NCBI RefSeq assembly: GCF_005519465.1
Contig: NZ_CP027858.1
Span: forward strand, 372,001 to 436,000
From: Streptomyces clavuligerus
GTDB taxonomy: Bacteria; Actinomycetota; Actinomycetes; Streptomycetales; Streptomycetaceae
Reading direction: 5' to 3'
Length of the DNA: 64,000 bases
In this document: positions 9,180 through 17,221 of the stretch, one piece after another
Layout: each line of letters opens with the position of its first letter
Numbering within the stretch: the stretch's first letter is position 1
Made by a program: the position numbers and the translations under genes
The notes under the pieces: generated by a model
Seen by the model: the letters and a program-made list of their open reading frames with translations, nothing else
Database searches by the model: none
What the model was told of the DNA's origin: nothing

Positions 9180-9827
9180 TCAGGCCCTTTGTCCCTTCCG
9201 GTTCCAGGGGGTGAGGACATACTCGACCACCACCAGGAACGTGTCCGCGATCAGTGCGAGAAGCAGGGTGAGTGCGACCCCGGCGAACACGGGGGTGGGG
9301 AAGTTCCGTTGGAAGCCGTCGGTGAAGAGCTGGCCGAGGCCGCCGTCGCCGATATAGGTCGCCACGCTGACCAGCGAGATCGACATGACCGTGGCGATGC
9401 GCACCCCGGCCATGACCACCGGCAGCGCGAGCGGGAGTTCGACGGTCAGCAGGATGCGCAGCGGGCGGGTGCCCATCGCCTTCGCCGCCTCCCGGGCCTT
9501 CGCGGGGACGGCGTCGAGACCTTCGACGGTGTTACGGAGCAGGACGACGAGGGTGTAGACGGTCAGGCCGGTGACGGTGGTGGTCCGGGTGAGTCCCGAG
9601 ACCGGGAGCAGCAGGACGAAGATCGCGATGGAGGGGATGGTGAACAGGATGTTCGCGATCCCGAGGAGGAGTCCGCGCAGGGCGCGCACCCGGTGGGCGA
9701 GGACCGCGAGCGGGAGGGAGATCAGCAGGCCGAGGAGGACGGCGGTCAGGGCGGCCTGGAGGTGCGAGACGCTCAGTTCGGTCAGCTCGCCGGTGTGGTC
9801 GGCGATCCACTCCCGGTCGATGGTCAT
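9180..9827 (-). CDS. ABC transporter permease, glycine betaine/choline type (OpuBD/ProW)
   Basis: The 215-aa permease has an N-terminal LTELSVSHLQAALTAVLLGL segment, further membrane helices, and the EAA loop KAREAAKAMGTRPLRILLTV. This is the typical second permease of an OpuB/OsmVWXY-like importer. Its start overlaps the upstream ATPase stop by four bases (ATGA). The two permease genes plus a separate binding protein fit the OpuC/OsmF architecture rather than a fused permease-binding protein. Confidence 0.92.
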   Translation of the reverse strand: MTIDREWIADHTGELTELSVSHLQAALTAVLLGLLISLPLAVLAHRVRALRGLLLGIANILFTIPSIAIFVLLLPVSGLTRTTTVTGLTVYTLVVLLRNTVEGLDAVPAKAREAAKAMGTRPLRILLTVELPLALPVVMAGVRIATVMSISLVSVATYIGDGGLGQLFTDGFQRNFPTPVFAGVALTLLLALIADTFLVVVEYVLTPWNRKGQRA

Positions 9828-10933
9828 GCGGTGTCACCGGGGGTGTGGTCCAGGGGCAGCGGGGCGGCCCGTGGACACGCGTCCGCCGCCAGGGCCGCCG
9901 ACGCGTGGGCGCTGCCCGCCCGTTCATGGATCTCCTCGCGGGAGGTGACCCCGGTCAGCGCGCCCCCCGCGTCCACGCGGACGACAAGGCCGCAGGGCGA
10001 GCCCACCGACTCGTTCAGCGCCGACAGCAGTGAGTCCCCGTCCCGCAGCGGCCGTACGGGCAGGAGCGCTCCGTCCCCGTCGGCGGCGGAGCGGTCCCGC
10101 CAGCCCTCGGGTCTGCGGCCGGGCCCGAGGACGAGTTCCCAGCGCCCGCCCTCCGGGGCGGGGGCGCCGGGCAGATCGCCGAGGGGGATCAGGGACAGCA
10201 GCATGAGGGCCCGTTCGGCGCCCAGGAAGTCCGCGACGAAGGGATCGGCGGGGCGGGCCAGCAGTTCCGCCGGGGCCGCGCACTGCACCAGATGGCCGCC
10301 GGTGCGGAAGACCGCTATCCGGTCGCCGAGGCGTACGGCCTCGTCGATGTCGTGGGTGACGAAGACGACGGTCTTGCCCAGGTCCCGCTGGAGCCGGAGG
10401 AGTTCGTCCTGGAGCTGGGTCCTGACGACCGGGTCCACCGCGCCGAACGGCTCGTCCATGAGCAGGACGGGCGGGTCGGCCGCGAGCGCGCGGGCGACGC
10501 CGACGCGCTGCTGCTGGCCGCCGGAGAGCTGGTGCGGATAGCGGCGGCCCGCGTCGGGCGGCAGGCCCACGGTCTCCAGCAGCCCGGCCGCCCGGGCCCG
10601 GGCCCTGCGGCGGCCCCAGCCGAGCAGCAGCGGCACGGTCGCGATGTTGTCGAGGACGGTCCGGTGCGGGAAGAGGCCGGACTGCTGGATGACATAGCCG
10701 ATGGAGCGGCGGAGCAGGGCCGCGTCCTGGGAGCAGACGTCCCTGCCGTCGACATGGATGGTGCCGGAGGTCGGTTCGACCATCCGGTTGATCATGCGGA
10801 GTGTGGTGGTCTTGCCGCACCCGGAGGAGCCGACGAGGACGGTGATCCCGCCCGCGGGCATGGAGAGGGTGAGGTCGTGAACCGCGGTCGTGCCGTTGGG
10901 GAAGCGTTTGTGCACCGCCCGGAATTCGATCAT
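9824..10933 (-). CDS. ABC transporter ATP-binding protein, glycine betaine/choline type (OpuAA/ProV)
   Basis: The 369-aa ATPase has Walker A GSSGCGKTTTLRM (near residue 35), signature LSGGQQQRVGVARALA, Walker B VLLMDEPFGAVDP and switch His in VTHDID. The C-terminal 120 residues resemble a degraded regulatory CBS-pair region (VVRVDAGGALTGVTSREEIHE). It energises uptake by the two permeases below it and is the first gene of the operon. Its promoter lies in the 158-base region shared with the divergent lyase-like gene. Confidence 0.93.
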   Translation of the reverse strand: MIEFRAVHKRFPNGTTAVHDLTLSMPAGGITVLVGSSGCGKTTTLRMINRMVEPTSGTIHVDGRDVCSQDAALLRRSIGYVIQQSGLFPHRTVLDNIATVPLLLGWGRRRARARAAGLLETVGLPPDAGRRYPHQLSGGQQQRVGVARALAADPPVLLMDEPFGAVDPVVRTQLQDELLRLQRDLGKTVVFVTHDIDEAVRLGDRIAVFRTGGHLVQCAAPAELLARPADPFVADFLGAERALMLLSLIPLGDLPGAPAPEGGRWELVLGPGRRPEGWRDRSAADGDGALLPVRPLRDGDSLLSALNESVGSPCGLVVRVDAGGALTGVTSREEIHERAGSAHASAALAADACPRAAPLPLDHTPGDTA

Positions 10934-10951
10934 TAATCATCCCTTGCCCGG

Positions 10952-10969
10952 CTGCATATAGTCATGCAG
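10952..10969. promoter_or_regulatory. Inverted repeat in the importer/lyase-like divergent promoter region
   Basis: CTGCAT-N6-ATGCAG is a perfect 6-base inverted repeat, 18 bases above the ATPase start codon. It could be an operator for the betaine-type importer operon, the divergent lyase-like gene, or both. No matching regulator gene lies next to it. Confidence 0.4.
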
Positions 10970-11091
10970 AGTTCTCGGTGACTGAATAACTTGTCAATGC
11001 CCCGGCATCAATCGCCTGCGATCGGCGCCCGAATGGCGAGATCGGCTGCGTCGCAAAGAGGCCGGAAGGCTGGGTAGGGAGGGTTTTGCCC

Positions 11092-12732
11092 ATGATGTCG
11101 TCTCGCATGATGGACAGACCGGAGGACGTCACCTCCGGACGCCCCGGGCCCGTCCCCACCGCCGATGGCCCCGCGCCTCCCGCCGACCGCACCGGCCCGG
11201 CCCGGCCCGCCGCGACGGCTGAGACGGCTGAGGCCACTGAGACCGTGGTGCTCGACGGCCTCGCCCTGTCGCCCGCCGCCGTCGTCCGGATCGCCGACGG
11301 GACCGCCCGTGCCGTCCCCGCCGCCGACGCCCTCGACGCCGCCCGGACCTCCTGGGACACAGCCGGACGGCTCGCCCGCGCCGGACGGGTCTACGGCCGC
11401 TCCACCGGGGTCGGCGCCAACCGCGGCGAGGACGTGCCCACCGCCTCCGCCGCCGACCACGGCCTGCGGCTGCTGCGCTCCCACGCCGGAGCCGTCGGCG
11501 CCGAACTCCCCGCGCGCGAGGTCCGCGCCATGCTCGTGATCCGCGCCCAGCAGCTCCTCGCGGGCGGCGCCGGACTCAACCCCGCCGCCGTCACGGCGAT
11601 CTGCGCGGCGCTGGACTCGGGCGCGTACCCCGTCGTCAACGAGTTCGGCTCGGTCGGCACCGGCGACATCGCCGCCCTCGCGCAGCTCGGCCTCGCCCTC
11701 GTGGGCGAACACCCCTGGCGCGGCGGGCCCCCGCCCGCTCCCCTCCCCCTCGACAACAACGACGCCCTGGCGCTGATCAGCTCCAATGCCCTGACCCTCG
11801 GTCAGGCCGCGCTCGCCCTCGATGAACTGAGGGGTCTGCTCGCGGCGACGGAGGTGGTCGCGGCGCTGTCCCACCGGGCCGTCGACGGCTCGTACGAGGC
11901 GTACGCCGAACCCGTCCACGCCCGCCGCGCGGGGCAGCCGGTGCACACCGTCGCCGCCCGGATGCGGGCCCTCCTCGGCGCGCCGGAACGCCCCCGGCCA
12001 CCCCTCGGCCGGATTCAGGACCCGTACGGCTTCCGCTGTCTGCCCCAGATACACGGACCCGCGCACGAGGCGGCCGACGCGCTCGACACGGCCCTCGCCA
12101 CCGAGGTCAACGCGGCCACCGAGAACCCTCTGATCTGCCCGTCCGACCAGGCCGCCTACCACCACGGCGGGTTCTACCTCGCCGGTCCCGCGCTCGCCCT
12201 CGACCACTTCCGGCTCGCCCTGACGCAGACCGCGCGGCTCTCCACGTCCCGCCTCGCCGCCCTCAACGAGCCGGGGTTCACCCGGCTCCGCCCCTTCCTC
12301 GCGGACGGGGAGCCCGCCAGCTCCGGGGTGATGATCCTGGAGTACGCGGCCGGGGCCGCCCTCGGCGATCTGCGGGCCTTCTCCGCGCCCGCGTCCCTCG
12401 GCCACACCGTGCTCTCCCGGGGCGTGGAGGAACAGGCCAGCTTCGCCTCGCTGGCCGCCCGGCAGACACTGCGCGCGGCCGGGGCCTATCGGCTGGTCGT
12501 CGGCTGCGAACTGGTCGCCGCGGTCCGGGCGCTGCGGCTGCGCGGGCCGCGGACCGACCACGGCAGCGGCAGCGGCACCGAGCCCGGCAGCGGCGGCGGG
12601 CCGGTGCTCCCGGTGGAGCATGCCTTCGCCCTGGCGGCCGAGGTCCTGGCGCACGATCCCGCGGACCGCCCGCTGACCGACGACGTGACGGCGGCGGCGG
12701 GCCTGCTCGACACGTTCGCCCGGCTGGTCTGA
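11092..12732 (+). CDS. HAL/PAL-fold aromatic amino acid lyase-like protein lacking the MIO triad
   Basis: The 546-aa product aligns by eye along its whole length with histidine ammonia-lyase. It keeps the Tyr loop RVYGRSTGVGANR, QDPYGFRCLPQIHG (the HAL Arg283 region), EVNAATENPL and a Glu in GVEEQASFASL. The invariant segment GSVGASGDLAPLA, whose Ala-Ser-Gly cyclises into the MIO electrophile, reads GSVGTGDIAALA here (residues 186-197), one residue shorter and without Ser. The HAL motif GLALxNGT has also become DALALISSNA. It therefore should not form MIO. Start ATG 11092 follows AGGGAGGG by eight bases. Catalytic role unknown; annotation as histidine ammonia-lyase would be unsafe. Confidence 0.85.
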   Translation: MMSSRMMDRPEDVTSGRPGPVPTADGPAPPADRTGPARPAATAETAEATETVVLDGLALSPAAVVRIADGTARAVPAADALDAARTSWDTAGRLARAGRVYGRSTGVGANRGEDVPTASAADHGLRLLRSHAGAVGAELPAREVRAMLVIRAQQLLAGGAGLNPAAVTAICAALDSGAYPVVNEFGSVGTGDIAALAQLGLALVGEHPWRGGPPPAPLPLDNNDALALISSNALTLGQAALALDELRGLLAATEVVAALSHRAVDGSYEAYAEPVHARRAGQPVHTVAARMRALLGAPERPRPPLGRIQDPYGFRCLPQIHGPAHEAADALDTALATEVNAATENPLICPSDQAAYHHGGFYLAGPALALDHFRLALTQTARLSTSRLAALNEPGFTRLRPFLADGEPASSGVMILEYAAGAALGDLRAFSAPASLGHTVLSRGVEEQASFASLAARQTLRAAGAYRLVVGCELVAAVRALRLRGPRTDHGSGSGTEPGSGGGPVLPVEHAFALAAEVLAHDPADRPLTDDVTAAAGLLDTFARLV

Positions 12733-12780
12733 CCGTCCCGTCCGCCGGGCCCGGCACGGACACCGGGGAGGCGGCACGCG

Positions 12781-13392
12781 CTAGCGCGCCACCGCCTCGC
12801 CCGCGTGCACGGCGCTGAGGGCGCGCTCGACGGTCTGCCGGTTCTCGCCGACGGGGGCCACGTAGTCCATGACGCGGTGTGCGGCGTCCCTCCCGAGGGT
12901 CCGGGTGATGACCCAGGTGGCGAGGTACTGGGACGCGAGACAGCCGCCCGCCGTGGCGATGTTCCCCTCGGCGTGGAACGGTGCGTCCAACACGGTGACG
13001 TCGCAGGCTTCGACGAAGGGGCGGCTGACACGGTCGGTGCACGCGGGCATGGAACCCAGCAGCCCCAGCTTCGCGAGCACGAGGGCGCCGGAGCACTGCG
13101 CGCCGATGAGCTGGCGCGACGGGTCGAGGACGAGCCTGGAGACCAGCCGCTCGTCCGCGACCACCTCACGTGCCTTCACCCCGCTGCCGATCAGCACGAC
13201 ATCGGCCTCGGCGACGAACTCCATCGGGCGCTGGCCGGTCACCTCGACGCCGTTCATCGACGTGACCACGGGCGTCGGTGTCGTGATGAACGCCTCCAGG
13301 CCGTCCCTGCGGCAGCGGTTGATCAACGCGGACGCGATAAAGCTGTCCAGCTCGTTGAACCCGTCGAAGGTGACCACGGCTGCCTGTGTCAC
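12781..13392 (-). CDS. DJ-1/PfpI family protein
   Basis: The 203-aa cytosolic protein has the DJ-1/PfpI alpha/beta fold: AAVVTFDGFNELDSFIASAL at the N-terminus, ADVVLIGSG, and the nucleophile elbow LIGAQCSGALVLAKLGLLG with Cys at about residue 101. The family includes isonitrile hydratases, glyoxalase III/deglycase-like enzymes and regulators; no HTH is present. It converges with the lyase-like gene 48 bases away. Exact activity cannot be told. Confidence 0.88.
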   Translation of the reverse strand: MTQAAVVTFDGFNELDSFIASALINRCRRDGLEAFITTPTPVVTSMNGVEVTGQRPMEFVAEADVVLIGSGVKAREVVADERLVSRLVLDPSRQLIGAQCSGALVLAKLGLLGSMPACTDRVSRPFVEACDVTVLDAPFHAEGNIATAGGCLASQYLATWVITRTLGRDAAHRVMDYVAPVGENRQTVERALSAVHAGEAVAR

Positions 13393-13500
13393 GATCTGGA
13401 CCCCTTACCACCTCTGCGGACCGGGCCGGCAGTCTCCCACTCGGCGACGCGCGCGGTCCAGCGCCCTGGTGTCCGGGGTCACCCGGCTGCCGGAGGGGCG

Positions 13501-14223
13501 TCATGGACGGTCAGGAGCCGGCCTTCCCCCGGCGTGGGCGAGCGCGCTGGGGGTGAGGCGTCCGACGATCGCCGGAGCCTCGTGGACGAGGGTGTCGTCG
13601 GTGAGCGCCTCGACCATGAACAGCGCGTAGTCCACCCGCCGCGTCCGATTGCTGGCCAGGAGCGGGTCCCCGACATGGCGGCTCCACACGGGAAGGCCCT
13701 GGCTCGCCCCCTCCTCCAGATCGCTCCCGCGGACCACGGTCCACCGCCGGTCGCTCGCGAAGATCCGGCGGGCCGCCGCCACCTGGTCGTCGACCTCGAC
13801 GACCCGCAGGGCGCGCCCCACCCAGGTACCGACCCGGACGGAGACCCGGAACCTCCAGGAGTACCGGTCCCGCTCGTCGCGCGGGACGTGCCAGCCGCAG
13901 GAGAAGACCAGACGCGCGCCGGGGTCCGCGTGGTCGAGCACCGCCCGCGCGGTGCCGGACGCGTACTGCCGCACCCCCCAGGGGACGAGCACGGTCAGGA
14001 CGGCGTCGCACCCGGCGACGGCCCGCCGGATCACCTCCGGGTCGTTCGTGGCTCCCGGCACGATCGTGATCCGGCCCGCGAACGCGTCGAGCTTGCCGAC
14101 ACTGCGTTCCCGGCAGACGCCGACGACCTGGTGGCCCCGGTCCAGCGCGTGCCGGACCAGATACCGCCCCAGCTTCCCCGAGGCCCCGACGACACAGATC
14201 TTCCGTCCCCGCTCCGTGCTCAT
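13501..14223 (-). CDS. NmrA/SDR-a-like NAD(P)-binding protein
   Basis: The 240-aa protein starts with ICVVGASGKLGRYLVRHAL, the GxxGxxG dinucleotide-binding motif of the atypical SDR/NmrA group, followed by a GATNDPEVIRRAVAGCDAVL strand-helix. There is no clear YxxxK catalytic pair, consistent with NmrA-like sensors or NAD(P)H-binding reductases. It is divergent from the TetR gene at 14324 across twin palindromes and is the probable target of that regulator. Confidence 0.85.
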   Translation of the reverse strand: MSTERGRKICVVGASGKLGRYLVRHALDRGHQVVGVCRERSVGKLDAFAGRITIVPGATNDPEVIRRAVAGCDAVLTVLVPWGVRQYASGTARAVLDHADPGARLVFSCGWHVPRDERDRYSWRFRVSVRVGTWVGRALRVVEVDDQVAAARRIFASDRRWTVVRGSDLEEGASQGLPVWSRHVGDPLLASNRTRRVDYALFMVEALTDDTLVHEAPAIVGRLTPSALAHAGGRPAPDRP

Positions 14224-14259
14224 CCCTCAACTCCCGCTCACACTCGGCCGATCCATCAG

Positions 14260-14274
14260 ACTTACAGCGTAAGT
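14260..14274. promoter_or_regulatory. Palindromic operator 1 (ACTTAC-N3-GTAAGT)
   Basis: ACTTACAGCGTAAGT is a perfect inverted repeat in the 100-base space between the NmrA-like and TetR genes. A second copy lies with its centre 23 bases away, about two helical turns. It is probably bound by the adjacent TetR protein. Confidence 0.75.
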
Positions 14275-14282
14275 AACGGTAG

Positions 14283-14297
14283 ACTTACGTCGTAAGT
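14283..14297. promoter_or_regulatory. Palindromic operator 2 (ACTTAC-N3-GTAAGT)
   Basis: ACTTACGTCGTAAGT repeats the arms of operator 1 exactly and differs only in the three central bases. The same-face spacing of the two sites suggests cooperative binding of two TetR dimers. Confidence 0.75.
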
Positions 14298-14323
14298 TTG
14301 CCTAGGGCCGCAGCGGAGGACAT

Positions 14324-15061
14324 GTGGTGAACGGACGGGAGCGGGGCGCCGGTCGGCGCGCACCGGGCACACGGGCGGCGCTCGACCGGGAACGGGTGAT
14401 CGCCGCCGCGGTCGGACTGGCCGACGAGAAGGGCGCGGCCGGGGTCACCATGCGGGCGCTCGCCGCCCGGCTGGGCGTCGAGGCGATGTCGCTGTACCAC
14501 CATGTGCGCGGCCGGGGGGACATCCTGGACGGGATGGTCGACACGGTCTTCGGCCGGATCGATCTCCCGCCGGCGGGCGCGGACTGGCAAACGGCCATGC
14601 GCGACCGCGCCGGATCGGCCCGCGCGGCACTCCGGCGGCACCCGTGGGCCATCGGCCTGATGGACTCCCGCGGCCGGCCCGGCCCGGCGACCCTGCGCCA
14701 CCACGACGCCGTCCTCGGCCCGCTGCGGGCGGGCGGCTTCTCGCCCCGGGCGGCCGCGCGCGCCGTCTCGGTGATCGACAGCTACCTCTACGGTTTCGTC
14801 CTCCAGGAGCTGAGCCTGCCCTTCACCGACCCCGGCGAACTCCGCGACGTCGCGGACGGCATCCTGGACGGACTGCCGCCCGACACCCACCCGCACCTCA
14901 CCGAGGTCATCGCCACGCACGTCCTCGACCCCGGGTACGACCCCGACGAGGAGTTCGCCCACGGCCTGTCCCTGGTCCTCGGCGCGCTCCGCCCCGACGA
15001 GGCCGGGGGGACGGGAAGGCGCCGCGGCGGACGTGCCGCCCCTGCCGCGCCCCCGGGGTGA
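14324..15061 (+). CDS. TetR family regulator (TetR_C class)
   Basis: The 245-aa protein has an N-terminal HTH: RERVIAAAVGLADEKGAAGV then TMRALAARLGVEAMSLYHHV, with the recognition helix ending in SLYHHV. The long C-terminal domain resembles that of the TetR_C/tetracycline-repressor group. Two GTG codons (14324 and 14327) follow GGAGGA; the second has the better spacing of seven bases. It sits next to twin palindromic operators and likely represses itself and the divergent NmrA-like gene; the ligand is unknown. Confidence 0.9.
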   Translation: MVNGRERGAGRRAPGTRAALDRERVIAAAVGLADEKGAAGVTMRALAARLGVEAMSLYHHVRGRGDILDGMVDTVFGRIDLPPAGADWQTAMRDRAGSARAALRRHPWAIGLMDSRGRPGPATLRHHDAVLGPLRAGGFSPRAAARAVSVIDSYLYGFVLQELSLPFTDPGELRDVADGILDGLPPDTHPHLTEVIATHVLDPGYDPDEEFAHGLSLVLGALRPDEAGGTGRRRGGRAAPAAPPG

Positions 15062-15085
15062 CGGCCCCCCTGGCAGGCCCCCGAA

Positions 15086-15111
15086 GCCTCCCGCCGAAAG
15101 CGGCGGAGGGC
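15086..15111. terminator. Bidirectional terminator-like hairpin
   Basis: GCCTCCCGCCG and CGGCGGAGGGC flank AAAG and pair at 9 of 11 positions. It lies between convergent TetR genes, so it could end both transcripts. Confidence 0.5.
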
Positions 15112-15126
15112 CCCGGGGATCACTCC

Positions 15127-15144
15127 TGACTGAATTTTCAGTCC
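15127..15144. promoter_or_regulatory. Second copy of the TGACTGAA palindrome, downstream of the TetR gene
   Basis: TGACTGAATTTTCAGTCC is the reverse complement of the site at 15823-15840 except for the last base. It lies 43 bases beyond the stop codon of the TetR gene, an unusual place for an operator. Confidence 0.65.
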
Positions 15145-15186
15145 AGTGGGGCGGCGCAGCGTCGCCCTGGACGGTCCGCGACGGCG

Positions 15187-15777
15187 TCAGTCCTGCCGGA
15201 GGCCCGCCAGCTCGGCGTCGACGGCGCCCCGGATCAGCTCCCGCGCGTGGTCGGCACGGATACCGCCGCTGAGCCAGCGCATGCTGAGCCCCTCCAGCAG
15301 GGCGGTGAGCCGTTCGGCCGCCGCCGCGAGCGACGAGGCCGGCGCCAGCGGCTGGACCCGGCCCAGCAGCGCGGCGACGTCCTGGACCCACACCAGGGTC
15401 GCGCGGGCGAGATCCTCGCGCAGCGCCTCCTCGAAGACGGCGCTCGCCCGCAGCTCGCCCCAGGCGACGCTGTTCTCCCGCACCTCCCCGTCGTCCTGGA
15501 GCTCCAGCAGCAGGACCTCCTCCAGCTCCTCACGGGGGGTGGGGGGCGGAGCCTCCGGGTCGCGGACGGCGGTGTAGCGCGCGGCACGGTCGTTGATGAA
15601 CTCGAAGGTCTGGCGCAGTACCCCGGTGCGGTCCTTGAAGTGGTAGTAGATCAGGGCGGTGGACACGCCCGCCTCGGCCGCCAGCTCCTCCACGCGCAGG
15701 CCGCGGACCCCGCGCCGGGCGATCACCCGGGCGGCCGCTTCGAGGATCTGAGTGCTCCGAGTGCTGCGAGACGCCAT
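15187..15777 (-). CDS. TetR family regulator (BetI/AcrR-like)
   Basis: This regulator is about 196 aa from MASRSTRSTQILEAAARV (ATG 15777; the open frame to 15807 is less likely). The HTH is complete: VRGLRVEELAAEAGVSTALIYYHFKDRTG, with YYHFKDR the usual TetR helix-3 end. The C-terminal part (EELEEVLLLEL to LSMRWLSGG) resembles BetI-like ligand domains. It is divergent from the exported deiminase gene, and the same palindrome stands at both ends of the gene, suggesting autoregulation plus control of the deiminase. Confidence 0.92.
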   Translation of the reverse strand: MASRSTRSTQILEAAARVIARRGVRGLRVEELAAEAGVSTALIYYHFKDRTGVLRQTFEFINDRAARYTAVRDPEAPPPTPREELEEVLLLELQDDGEVRENSVAWGELRASAVFEEALREDLARATLVWVQDVAALLGRVQPLAPASSLAAAAERLTALLEGLSMRWLSGGIRADHARELIRGAVDAELAGLRQD

Positions 15778-15822
15778 GGCGCGCACTCTACCGGGATCTT
15801 CCTCCACGACCGGACCTCCATT

Positions 15823-15840
15823 TGACTGAAAATTCAGTCA
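15823..15840. promoter_or_regulatory. TetR-type operator upstream of TetR and deiminase genes
   Basis: TGACTGAAAATTCAGTCA has perfect 8-base arms around AA. It lies 46 bases above the TetR start codon and about 220 bases above the deiminase start, in their shared promoter region. Confidence 0.78.
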
Positions 15841-16057
15841 GTGTCAGAGTAGCGACACGGCGCACCACCGCCTCCCCGGACGCAAGCGGCCCCCTGGGGG
15901 CCGTTGCGCCCATCATGGTCCTGGTACCGCAGGGACTGTCCCGGTACCGCACGACTGTCCCAGTACTGCGCCGCTGGTCCTCCTCACCCCGTCCCGTCCC
16001 CCTGATGTCCGCCTTGGCCGGAGGCTCCGCTTCCGGCCACCACGACAGGAGCAGCCC

Positions 16058-17221
16058 GTGTCCTTCCTCTCCCCCACCCGACGGACCGCCCTGCGCGCGC
16101 TCGCCGGACTCGGCACGCTGGTGCTGGGGGCCTCGGCCTGCGGGCCCGCCGACTCCGGCGCCCGGACCCGGGTCGCCGGGGGCTCCCCCCGGCCGGCCTC
16201 GGCGGCCGGCGGCCGGCGGCTGGGAGCCGAGTGGGAGAGCCACACCCGCACCTTCATGTCCTGGCCCGCCCTGGCCTCGGTCTGGGAGGAGGACCTGCCG
16301 TACGTCCGCAAGGACATCGCCCGGATCGCGCGGGCCGTCGGGGAGTACGAGGCCGTCGTCATGATGGCCAGGCCCGCCCAGGTGAAGGCGGCGCAGCGGG
16401 CCTGCGGCTCCCAGGTCGAGGTCATCCCGCTGGCCGTCGACGACCTGTGGGCCCGGGACACCGTCCCCGTCTTCGTCGAGCAGGACGGCAGGGTCACCGG
16501 TGTCGACTTCCACTTCAACGGCTGGGGTGACAAGCAGGAGCACACCCACGACGCGCGCGTCGGGCGCGCGCTCCTCCCCGAGTACGGGATTCCCCGGGTC
16601 GAGGCCCCGCTGGTCGCCGAAGGCGGCTCCTTCGAGACCGACGGAGAGGGCACCCTGCTGATCACCGAGAGTTCGATCGTCAACGTCAACCGCAACCCCG
16701 GCAGGAGCAGGGACCGGATCGAGGCCGAGCTCAAGCAGAGCCTCGGCGTGGAGAAGGTGGTCTGGCTGGCCGGTGTGCGCGGCGAGGACATCACGGACGC
16801 CCATGTGGACAGCCTGGTGCGCTTCACCGGGCCCGGGGTGGTCCTGCTGGACCGGGCCTTCCCCGGGACCCCGCCGGACTCCTGGTCCCGCTCCGCCGAC
16901 CAGGCGCAGTCCGTCCTGTCGACGGCGACGGACGCCCGTGGCAGGCGCTTCGAGATCGTGGAGCTTCCGCAGCCCGATCTGAGGAGGATCACCGGCTATG
17001 GCGAGGACTTCCTGGCGTCCTACGCCAACTTCTACATCGCCAACGACTCCGTCTTCCTGCCCCGGTTCGGCGACCGGAAGGCCGACGACCGCGCTCGCGG
17101 AATTCTGCGAGAGCACTTCCCCAACCGTGATGTCGTCCAGGTGACGATCGATACCGTGGCCTCGGGAGGCGGCGGAATCCACTGCGCCACACACGACCAG
17201 CCGGGCCGTCCGGCCGCCTGA
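16058..17221 (+). CDS. Exported agmatine/peptidylarginine deiminase family lipoprotein
   Basis: The 387-aa product carries a twin-Arg signal (PTRRTALRALAG) and a lipobox GASAC with Cys28. The guanidino-group-modifying fold has all key segments: WARDTVPVF (Asp pair), EGGSFETDGEGTLL, DITDAHVDSLVRF (His/Asp) and GGGGIHCATHDQPGRP with catalytic Cys376. Family enzymes hydrolyse agmatine to N-carbamoylputrescine or citrullinate peptidyl-arginine. The membrane-anchored extracellular location favours action on external agmatine, other guanidines or peptides. GTG start after AGGAG. A TetR gene is divergent, with an operator between them. Confidence 0.92.
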   Translation: MSFLSPTRRTALRALAGLGTLVLGASACGPADSGARTRVAGGSPRPASAAGGRRLGAEWESHTRTFMSWPALASVWEEDLPYVRKDIARIARAVGEYEAVVMMARPAQVKAAQRACGSQVEVIPLAVDDLWARDTVPVFVEQDGRVTGVDFHFNGWGDKQEHTHDARVGRALLPEYGIPRVEAPLVAEGGSFETDGEGTLLITESSIVNVNRNPGRSRDRIEAELKQSLGVEKVVWLAGVRGEDITDAHVDSLVRFTGPGVVLLDRAFPGTPPDSWSRSADQAQSVLSTATDARGRRFEIVELPQPDLRRITGYGEDFLASYANFYIANDSVFLPRFGDRKADDRARGILREHFPNRDVVQVTIDTVASGGGGIHCATHDQPGRPAA

